This document shows, one piece after another, positions 11,001-22,395 of a DNA stretch of 64,000 nt. The stretch's first letter is position 1; every line of letters starts with the position of its first letter. Origin of the DNA: Sipunculus nudus (taxonomy: Eukaryota > Annelida > Sipuncula > Golfingiida > Sipunculidae); NCBI GenBank assembly GCA_026874595.1, contig CM049318.1, forward strand, positions 25,191,956 through 25,255,955. The letters run 5' to 3'. The notes beneath the pieces are model-generated. The model searched no databases. It worked only from the letters and a program-made list of their open reading frames with translations, and had not been told where the DNA came from. A program made the position numbers and the translations under genes.

Positions 11001-13782
11001 CCTGGCGGAGGCACTGACTAATTTATAGTAACCTATAGGCCGTTTGGGTCCATTTTCCCTCTGTAATGTTACATTGGATAAAAACAGCAGGAGACGCGAT
11101 GCCTTTCGTATATCGTTCGAAGATGAAATTTCCAAAATGTGTGTTCGATGAGAAAGACGGGGCGTGCAACCACTGTGTTTCTGGTATTCAGGTGAATCCT
11201 CCATATTTTGTGCCGGCCGTAGAAGTAGTTCCGGCCCCATGCACTGCACCAGAAATCGTTGAGAAAGCCAAGAAAATACTCCGCGAGGTCGGCCAGGTTC
11301 CGGTCCTGGTGAAGAAAGAAGTGCCGGCTTTCATTGTACCCCGGATACAGAACGCGATTATCCAGGAGTCCTTAAAACTGGTTCTGGTGAGTGGAGAGTC
11401 CATTTTCTTTTCAGAGGGTTGTTACTGCTTGAATTAAAAAAAAATGTTTACACAGAGGGGGTGTCCCCCTCCCAAACCTCCCCCTATGCGCCAACATTCT
11501 GTTATCCCCCCCCCCCCCCCGCTTTAAACAAGCGTCGCTAGAAATACCTGAAATTCTGTATTTCCATATGTTTCGCTAACTATAGGTCTTATATGCAGTA
11601 TTACGTATAAGATCAATGCGATGGAAAAAATGACTGTCCACTTCAATTTTGTAAAATATTCGATAAACAATTGCACGTGGAGAAGGACTGTTTATCAATC
11701 TGGTCAAGGTAATTAGTGACTGGATATATGGTGCACAACATGACCTACTGACTGTCATCTGGTCCATCACAGACAGTTCTTTAAGACGGGCATTAAAAGC
11801 CCGTGTTTGATAACGTGGCACAATTTTACTATACTACGAAACACTGATATGAAATGGTTTTCACATAGACTTTGGATTTTTTAGCAATTGATTTAGCATA
11901 GGGCAAAAAGTATATTAATGTTATGTGCTTTCTCTATGTGTGTAAAACATAATGGAGTTATTGAACATTAAAATGCCACGCCCACCACGTATCAAAGTCA
12001 GCAATATTTTATACTAGGGTCTTAAATTACCCGAGACCAAAATAATTACAGTGAAACCTGTGTAATGTGACCACCACTGGCAGGGTTGGGTTTTAGGCTG
12101 CCCAAAACCTGTTTTCGGCAGGGCAGAGCCTAAAACCTGCCTTTAACTGCCACAAATAGGTTATAACCTGCCTAAAACTGCCTTTAACTGCCTAAAACCT
12201 TACTTACCCTGAATTATGACTTGCAGTTTAACTATATTTTATTGTCACACAGCTATATGCATTAAAGAAATATGCTCAACAAATTGAAAGTGAGAAACAC
12301 TTTATTAAAACTTAACAAATTAACCATGATGTATAAAAAACAACAAATGAATCCGGAACAACACTACTTCAGGTTTTCTATATATGAACCCAGTTCTCTG
12401 ACAGTTTTAACTTGTATCCCCAAATCATGTTCTGACGTCTCCCATCTCCATTACTGCCAATTTATAAAAGAATGCTCATACTGTAAGCTTATAACCAGAT
12501 ACTTTGATTGGCATTTTGAACACAAGGGATTAAATTTGTGATATATGCAATAGAAGTTTTCCTGAATATAAAAAGTTGTTCCATTTACATTGATGAACAG
12601 TCCTTTACACTTTAGTCGTACTCCCATATCATGTTACATGTTTTGTATGCCAGAAGCTTCAAATGGCAAAAAGCAAAAGATTGATTTTATAAATTATAAC
12701 AGATCTTCTATGCTAGCCATAAACTAAAAATATAATAACATCTTTTACATTATCTGATAATGAACAAGAATTTCCACTCGTTGTTTATTTACTTAACTAG
12801 GTCATCCCTTGTCAAATTTAAGATTTTTGGCACATACTTATAGTCTATTAATGAAGAAAATGCTCTGTTAACTGTATGTGAGATTGTGAAAATGGAACCT
12901 ACATGAAACACTATAATAAGTATAAAAATGAAAAATGCGAAAATATATTGTAGTGAATATTTTGCAAACCACAGAATATGCATAATCACTTTTAGGCCAT
13001 GTTCAACCTAAAGGCATGAGAAACCCACATTTCATGGTCAGGGGCCCTGACTGCATCACTTAGTAAAAAGTTTGACTCTAGAACAGTTTTCAGAGCAAAG
13101 ACTTTGATTGCAGCATCCTATGACACAGTAGTAAGACTTATGACCATTGGGTTTTATGACCCCATCACCCTGAAAAATGGTTATTAACTGGTCTAATCAA
13201 GCATGGCCTCCCCCTCTGATACCCTGCTTTACTAGAGGCATACTTGAGGCTTCTATTACATCATTCCAGGTAGTAGGGCAATCATCAGGAAACCCAAAGG
13301 GTCCTGATAATGAAATTACCTTGGCCAATTAAACCACGTGCCACACAAACATGGTCTCATGCTCAAGAATCCTTTGCCGGATTTTTGAAGACCGCATGAT
13401 GCCAGCCAACAGGAAATCATGCATTACTAATACCTAAAACCTTCCAGAAGCCCAGCAAAGCCTTGTGACTGCATCACCCCAGCCACTTTGGTAGTTTTAT
13501 AGATTTTAAAGTAAAAAATTTAAACAAATATAGGTTTTAGGCACTTCTGGTGCCTAAAACCTGCCCAAAACCTGTTTTAGGCGGGGCAGTTTTAACCAGG
13601 TTATAACCTACGGTTAAAACCTTCCTGCCTAAAACTTGCCAACCCTGACCACTGGAATGTCTAAAATAGTTTTATTTCACAGGGGTCTTATTAAACAGGT
13701 TTTAATTAATGTGAATGCTTATGATTCACTCAAGGGTGGTCTTATTAGACAGGTGGTATTTCAGATAGCTTCCCCTTTACAT

Positions 13783-13835
<53 letters not shown>

Positions 13836-16800
13836 AAAGTATTGATAATCTTATGTTTGACAGGATGACGTCATCAGCGCGGAGGACGTTGACAAGGTGA
13901 TGTCCTGCGGACTTGGTATGCGCTATGCTTTCATGGGACCATTTGAGACAATTCATCTAAACGCCGATGGTATGGTGTTTCGTCTTCCTATGAAAAAGAC
14001 TCTGGCAGCTCAGAGTTCAGAGACCTTGCTTTATCAAGCCGCTCTGGCTTCGGTTTTAACGAACACTGCACGTGATTTACACACATCGTCTCAACAAGAA
14101 CACCTGTATACAAAAGTTTGAAGAGCTACGCCCTTTTTCTTCAAACTTGACACACTAATTGCTTCCAACAAGATCTTGGGCATGTTTGAAAACTTGAGTC
14201 GTTGGCCTTGGTTTTCAAGGACAAATCTCTGAATATATAGGATTTTTCCTAACCCAGAAACTATTGAATAAATGCATTTTTATCCTTATATTTGATACAC
14301 GAATTCATTCTACCAAGTTGTTGGGCAAGTTAAAAAAATGTGACCTTGGCTCTGGAGGTCCTTGCCTTGTATTGTGTCGATATATATTTCAGAAGAAGGA
14401 GGCCTATTTCAGGGGGTATGCCTTATTTGTCTGTAGATACCACGGGATCTCTGATGCCAGACATTTCAAGTTATACATGATATAGACACCAGAGCCGCTT
14501 GATAAAGCAAGATCTGAAAGCAAAGTAATCAGGCCTTTCTAGTTTAATAGGAATATCGGTAAATTAAATAATGTCAATGCAATTTATCTATCTGTTTCAT
14601 TTTAATTTCCGAATATATAATTTTTTTTCTGACGTCATTTGCCGATACGTGTGAGAAATCTAAAATCGGAGAAAACAAATAATACACACACACACACACA
14701 CACACGCACACAAGCAGAGCACACCTATCGTGCGCGCGGGCTATTTTGGCCTGTAGTTTTCGGCGGCGGTGCGTGTTTTTTTTTCCTTTTCCTTTTGGCG
14801 GGACTGGAAAGAAGCCGGACTTGTGTACAGGCCCTGGAGGCGCGCGCTGTCGATTTTACTGGCCGGGTGGAGGCCGAAGCATGAATTCTGTTGACTGGCA
14901 GCTAGTATTTTCTGCTTAACCTCAGTTGTGGAAGAACAATAAAATGTGACATGACATAAAACGAGTTGTGTTTGAGAGATCTGCGTGGTTGCGGGCGTGA
15001 GTATGAGAGGACTAATGAGGGAGGCAACCTAGAGGGAAGAGGGAATTTTTGAAACAGAAATAAATATATTCATTTTGCCTAATATAATAATAATATTGTG
15101 GGTTTTTTTTTTAATTTACAAAAATATTCAGGCGTGAGGAGAGGTTAGCGAGCGTGAAACAAAGTTTAATGGATTTATGCAGCAATTATATATTAATGCG
15201 TATGAGGCCCTAAAATATATTAAATATGTAATAAATGTCTTTGGGTTTTCTTTAGTGGCGATCGGGAAAATTTTTTTCTTTTTTTGGGGGGGGGAGGGCT
15301 GATAAATAAGAGGTCGGAGCGTGAATTGGGCGTGCATTTTGTTGTAATATTGAATCCTCTAGGGCGGGGGTAGGTAAAAATGTAAATACATTAATGTTTT
15401 GTGCCTATTTTGAGGGGGAGGGCGGTGGTTTTTTTAATTTACTTATGGTTTGGGGGCGTTGCGGGAGCGGCGGAGCATTTTTGTGTTGTATGGTTTGGCA
15501 CGCGGGCTTGACGGGAAACGATGGAATATATTAATATACGTGTTGAGCGTGACGGAGCAAATTCTTGTTTAAATCGAGTGTTGTTGGATATTGGGGGAAG
15601 TAATGTATCCTGGAGCAAGTTAATTTTTCTGCGCCATTTTCAGATATTAAATAAAAAAACAGGGCAACATTTTGAAGCACTGCCGGCCAGAAAAGGTTGA
15701 TTAAAAGCATAGGGCCCAACTCCTTCAGCAAAAAAGTCTCACAGCACTTTGAAATTGAAGAATAGTACTCAGGCTGGAATCTGGTGAAATTCTTGTTTAA
15801 ATCGAGTGTTGTTGGATATTGGGGGAAGAAATGTATCCTGGAGCAAGTTAATTTTTCTGCGCCATTTTCAGATATTAAATAAAAAAACAGGGCAACATTT
15901 TGAAGCACTGCCGGCCAGAAAAGGTTGATTAAAATTATGTCGGGGACAGTCCAGCGTCCGTTGTTCCATCTTTTACCCGTTCAAAGCGAATTTAATGATA
16001 TTATATTGTCTATGTGTCATGCCGGAAAATTGCCGCACGTGTTAAATAATGTCTGCGTGTTTGACTGGCCCGGGATATAATTTCATGGCGAGGTATGCTA
16101 AACTCCGGCTTGGTTTAATTATTTGGCCCCTTAAGAAACCAACCATGGCCGGTTTCGGCGTAGGACGCGCTCATTCGATTTCCTGGGAAGGATGACCTCG
16201 TTTGACCCCCGTAATGAACCGGGCCATTTATTTGGGCTCGATTGACAGTTCACAATTTCCTAAAAACATTGTCACGGCCGATTTTAGACGATCACGGCTT
16301 TAAATGTGTTTATTCAAAAAAAGTCTGGCGTCCATTCTACCCTAGCCGGAGGCCGGGTTACCGGTTGAAGCCTGAAGTTAGGGCAAACGACAACCCCCCC
16401 CCCCCCCCCACCATTTTAAAAAATATATTCTTAACCGTCATATTCACACTTCTGAATACTGCAAAGGTTCACAAGGTATGTTTTTTTACCGAAAACACAT
16501 AAAAAATAAAATAAAATTCATTTTAAATAAATATTTTATTCAATAAACAGATTCATGACTTTATTATTATATTTTCAACTAATATTCAGAATATTGCTTG
16601 TTCATGATATTTGACACAAATATCAACACACGGGCTGGATTCACCCGCCATATTTTTACGATCAAGGGCAACATGAACCGACATCAGGCTTTTTAACCTG
16701 CTCTGATCCGCAGAGATTTGGGACCTCCAGGAGTTTTGTCGGAGAGCACCATATTTAATGTGTGGTAAAATGGCCTTTCTGGGCCCCACATTTCCACAAT

Positions 16801-19800
16801 TTTCAACCAACACACCTGGTTTTTGCACTAAAGCACCCCTCTGTCTGTCACCAACCAGCTGGCATTGCAAAGCATAGGGCCCAACTCCTTCAGCAAAAAA
16901 GTCTCACAGCACTTTGAAATTGAAGAAAAGTACTCAGGCTGGAATCTGGTGAAATTCTTGTTTAAATCGAGTGTTGTTGGATATTGGGGGAAGAAATGTA
17001 TCCTGGAGCAAGTTAATTTTTCTGCGCCATTTTCAGATATTAAATAAAAAAACAGGGCAACATTTTGAAGCACTGCCGGCCAGAAAAGGTTGATTAAAAT
17101 TATGTCGGGGACAGTCCAGCGTCCGTTGTTCCATCTTTTACCCGTTCAAAGCGAATTTAATGATATTATATTGTCTATGTGTCATGCCGGAAAATTGCCG
17201 CACGTGTTAAATAATGTCTGCGTGTTTGACTAGCCCGGGATATAATTTCATGGCGAGGTATGCTAAACCTCGGCTTGGTTTAATTATTTGGCCCCTTAAG
17301 AAACCAACCATGGCCGGTTTCGGCGTAGGACGCGCTCATTCGATTTCCTGGGAAGGATGACCTCGTTTGACCCCCATAATGAACCGGCCCATTTTATTGG
17401 GCTCGATTGACAGTTCACAATTTCCTAAAAACATTGACACGGCCGATTTTAGACGATCACGGCTTTAAATGTGTTTATTCAAAAAAAGTCTGGCGTCCAT
17501 TCTACCCTAGCCGGAGGCCGGGTTACCGGTTGAAGCCTGAAGTTAGGGCAAACGACAACCCCCCCCCCCCCTCCCCCCACCATTTTTAAAAATATATTCT
17601 TAACCGTCATATTCACACTTCTGAATACTGCAAAGGTTCACAAGGTATGTTTTTTTACCGAAAACGCATAAAAAAATAAAATAAAATTCATTTAAAATAA
17701 ATATTTTATTCAATAAACAGCTTCATGACTCTATTATTATATTTTCAACTAATATTCAGAATATTGCTTGTTCATGATATTTGACACAAATATCAACACA
17801 CGGGCTGGATTCCGCCATATTTTTACGATCAAGGGCAACATGAACCGACATCAGGCTTTTTAACCTGCTCTGATCCGCAGAGATTTGGGACCTCCAGGAG
17901 TTTTGTCGGAGAGCACCATATTTAATGTGTGGTAAAATGGCCTTTTTGGGCCCCACATTTCCACAATTTTCAACCCACACACCTGGTTTTGCACTAAAGC
18001 AACCCTCTGTCACCAACCAGCTGGCATTGCAAAGCATAGGGCCCAACTCCTTCAGCAAAAAAGTCTCACAGCACTTTGAAATTGAAGAAAAGTACTCAGG
18101 CTGGAATCTGGTGATTTCACCATCTGCTTTTCCACCTCACAGCTGCAATAATGCTCGCACACAATGGTTCTGCTGTCATTCAGTCACGGCAGGATTTTTA
18201 CCAATATTTAGGATAAACAAGCCATTTCACCCTGTTCTAATAAACCCAGGACTTCCACCACCCACAACATGCTCAGCTAGGCCAATATCTATTGTATACC
18301 TGTAAATTGGCCTTTCTGAGCCCAACATTTCCACATTTTTTATCCCACACACCTGGTTTTTGCACTAAAGTAACCCTCTGTCACTTACATGCTAGCATTG
18401 CAAAGCCAGGGTCCAAATCCTTCAGCAAAAAGTCTCACAGCACTTTGAAATTGAAAAAACGTACTCAGGCTTGAATCTGCTTTTCCAACTCACGGCTGCA
18501 ATAATGCTCACCCACCAATGGTTCTGCTGTCATTCAGTCAGGATAAACAAGCCATTTCACCCTGTTCTAATAAACAGAGGATTTCCACCACCCGCAACAT
18601 GCTCAGCAGGACCACTATCTATTGTATACCTGAAAAATGGCCTTCCTGGACACAACTTTTCCAGACCTGTCAGCACACAATTACACATAGACAACTGCCA
18701 TGAGACAAATACTTCTGAAAGACAACTGCTCTCGGACCACTTTTGCACCTGGACAACTGTTCGTAGACAACTTGTGCACATAGACAACTGCTCTTAGACA
18801 ACCTGTGCACGTATATAACTTAAATTGACAGCAATTGCACAAAGACAACCGCCATTAGACAACAAGTTTACCTAGAAAACTGCCCTTAGACAACTAATGC
18901 ACATAGACAACTGCTCTTAGGCAACTTGTGCACGTAAACAACTGCTGTTGGACAACTTGTGCACGTAGACAACTGCTCTTGGACCACTTGTGCACCTAAT
19001 CAACTGCTCGTAGACAACTTGTGCACATAGACAACCCCACCCCAGCTTGGACAACTGATGCACATAGTCAACTGCTCTTAGACAACTAGTGCACGTAAAC
19101 CAGTGCACTTAGACAACTTGTGCACGTAGACAACTGTTTCCTAGACAGACATCTTGTTCACGTAGAATACTGCACGTAGACAACAGTTGCACATAGACAA
19201 CTTTCATTAGACAACAACTGCACATAGACAACTTTCATTAGACAACAACTGCACATAGACAACTCCTATTTGACAAATAGACAACAAGTGCACATAGACA
19301 ACTGCACTTAGACAACTTGTGCACGTAGACAACTGCTCTTAGACAACTAATGCACATAGACAACTGCACTTAGACAACTTGTGCACGTAGACAACTGCTC
19401 TTAGAATACTAGTGCATGTAGACAACTGCTGGTAGACCACAAAGGCACATAAACAACTGCACTTAGACAACAATTGCATGAAGACAACTGCTCTGAAACA
19501 ACTAGTGCACGTAGACAATAGGTATATGCATAAACCATGCAGGTATATAAAATTTACAGGTTCTTCAGGAAATATATAATATAATAAATATATTGTACGA
19601 TTGCTTACATTTGATGATAAATAAAATCACCATCTGCTGACCAATACACTCATTCGAATCCACCGGTAACATTTGCATGATATTCAAACTCCGCAAATTG
19701 CCCCTCCGCGTTTTAGGCATATAGACATGTGTATTAAATAATAGCATAAAAATTGGCATAACATTTTATGGATACCAGTATAATTGCGGGTTTCTGGGCC

Positions 19801-21824
19801 ATCCCACCCAGCCAACTAGTAGGATATTATGGATTCTCGACAATATTTTAATGACCGTTTCCTCAGCTGAAACGGGTTAATAAGGTCCCTGTGCAATTTC
19901 GGTATGCGGACTCAAAATTGCCCTATCCATCAATCATTCTCCAGCCTCTTCCAGCGTTCCGGGTATAAAAAAGAGCCCATATCAAGAGTTTCCAGCTAAG
20001 ATTGCTTTCTTTGGTGTTAAAACAATTCAACTACGGCTTGGGATTACCTCGTTTCCACTTAAATTTCCAGCGCGCCCGTGTAGAGGTGCACCATCAGATT
20101 CACAAACGTGCGGCAGGCGGGGAAAATCTGACAGCACTATCCCTTAACCCCAGAAAAATAATTATTATATATCAAATCCTAACCCACCACGGAACTAAGG
20201 CCCCAGAATTTTTTTATCTGTTTACTTACTAGTTAAGCCTCATTAAAAAACCAGGCTTTCCTTTTTTTAGAAAGATTTGAATTTTTAACATTATTTTTCA
20301 TATTTCAAATAACAGATATAAGAAGGGGACATTACAATTAATCCGTGATAGGGCGGACCTCTTGGAATTTTAAAATTCTCGGGCGCAGGCTGACCGGCCT
20401 GCTTGCTTCTTTAAGACGGCCCTAATTTAAGCCAACATAGACCTTAAAGATGGTCATCCGGCGCCTACATTTCCAGGAATGAAATATCACGTCACCGTTA
20501 CCCAGAGGTCAGGTCTCTGTCTAACACGAATGCGGCTTCGCTTGCATTTCGTCATTGTGGACGTTCAACTCTTCAGTTTTCATTTCATTGCTTTTTCTTA
20601 TTTCCAGCAGTCAAGAATGGAAGAGCTGCCAAGGATTTATTTGGACTTGTATTAATTTTATTTTTTGTCAACAAAGGAATTGTCCTGTATAATTGGATTG
20701 CTACTAATAATAACAGGAGATATTGTATATTATCTTTATTTGCAAAATAAATATATCACATTTTGCATTCACAGAAATACTACATTTTCCTTTCTCTTGC
20801 ATTGTCTCTTCATTAAAAGAAAAATAAACATTTTTTAATAGTTTTATAATTTGCACACACAGACCCACCCCCACCCATACTGGTGTGTGTATACTTGTGA
20901 TGAGTTTTCCTTGTGGTGATCCTGATCCGTATAAAGTGGACTTGTGTGACCACCTTGAGCTTATCAAAAGGAAAAAGTGTATGTGTATATGTCCTATGAG
21001 GAGTGTGCGAATACCCTTTGAGTAGAGTGCAAAGTCCCTATGAGCAGTGTGTGAAAGCCCTGTGAGCAGTGTGCAAAAGCCCTGTGAGTAGTGTGCGAAT
21101 GCCCTGTGACCAGTGTGCGAATGCCCTGCGAGCAGTGTGCACATGCCCTGTGAGCAGTGTGTGAATGCCCTATGAGCAGTGTGTGAATGCCATCTGAGCA
21201 GTGTGTGAATGCCCTATGAGCAGTGTGTAATAGCCTAATGAGCATTATGTGAACGCGCTTTCAGGGGCGGATCCAGGATTTAGGAAAAGGGGGGGGGGGG
21301 TCCAACCCATGAGGACTAATGAAAATCCTAAAAAAAGGACATCACGTCTGGAAAAGGGGGGGGGGGGGTCCAGGCCGCAAAATTATGTCCGGACCCCCTG
21401 GACCCCCCCCCCCCCCTGGATCCGCTTCTGCCTTTGAGCATTGTGGATGTAAACACAAGAGTCATATATGTATGAATGTATGAAGCCAAGAGAGATAAAG
21501 AATGCTGCCAATCGTCGCTGCTGTTTCACAGAAGCATGTCCCAGGCATTTTAATCTCTTGCCAACAGGTGTCATACAAGGACAATAATTGAAATAATAAT
21601 GCACACAAGGCATGTACACACATTGTGTGCACTTTTCCGGATGGTTTCCTTATGATGAGGTTTCCAATCAGAGTCGCAGAATTATCAGAAGGGCAAAATT
21701 TTCGGTTTTACGGATTTTCCTTGTGATGACCTTATCATAAGGAAAATTATGTCATCGGAAGGGCAAAAACGTACGATAAACTCATCAGAAGTCCAATCTT
21801 ATCCGGTCACACATACACACACAC

Positions 21825-21858
<34 letters not shown>

Positions 21859-22127
21859 ATCATCTGTATTATTCATACAACATGAATTCAATCAACCCTG
21901 GTGATAGTTCTTTACCGTATGGAAGCGTTTCCAATTAATTAATGTTCAGTTATTTTGATTTCCCTGGGTTTGTCCACAGGAGCAGGGTAAGAACTGCTCA
22001 TACTCTTTAGGTACTGTTTTCAATTAATTTATTTACCTCTGTAATGATATTTACAACCAACATATGTGTCATGTGAATAACGATTATAGACAACTTATAA
22101 CGTATATATGGTATCACCCATACATAA

Positions 22128-22197
<70 letters not shown>

Positions 22198-22347
22198 TTA
22201 CGGGGTGACAAAAAAGCGGGCTGAACTGCCTCCCTGGAGAAGCTTACTTTTCTAGCGAAGCGGTTGAAACGCCGGACATGTGCGCCACCCACATGAGTTC
22301 GAATCCGGGCTCGGTCGAATATTTTCCCCTGAGCAATTTGTCTTCGT

Positions 22348-22395
<48 letters not shown>

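Larger units (their letters stand above)
11387..13863 (+). other. Intron 4 of copy B
   Basis: Homologous to the intron at the left edge of the window, from about 11650 on. It contains a C-tract at about 11505-11520, the MITE at 12049-13778 split by a hAT-like element, and (TA)n at about 13790-13833 just before the acceptor. Confidence 0.7.
14690..21860. other. About 7 kb of copy-B-specific DNA in intron 5
   Basis: Copy A reads continuously through the equivalent place near 1300-1330. In copy B the homology stops at a (CA)n run (14684-14712) and resumes after a (TG)n run (21835-21858). The inserted DNA contains GC-richer patches (14730-14880, 15420-15530), the 1.16-kb tandem repeat, two minisatellites and the G/C-tract element. 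No target duplication or transposase is recognisable. It could be one large insertion or several nested events. Confidence 0.7.

Noticed and set aside
15531-17073. Reverse-strand frames of up to 125 codons with repeated [12 protein letters not shown] peptides
   Set aside because: They follow the 1.16-kb tandem repeat exactly, include low-complexity (poly-T) translation and match no family I know.
20704-21245. Reverse-strand His/Thr-rich frames
   Set aside because: Artefacts of the 22-bp minisatellite.
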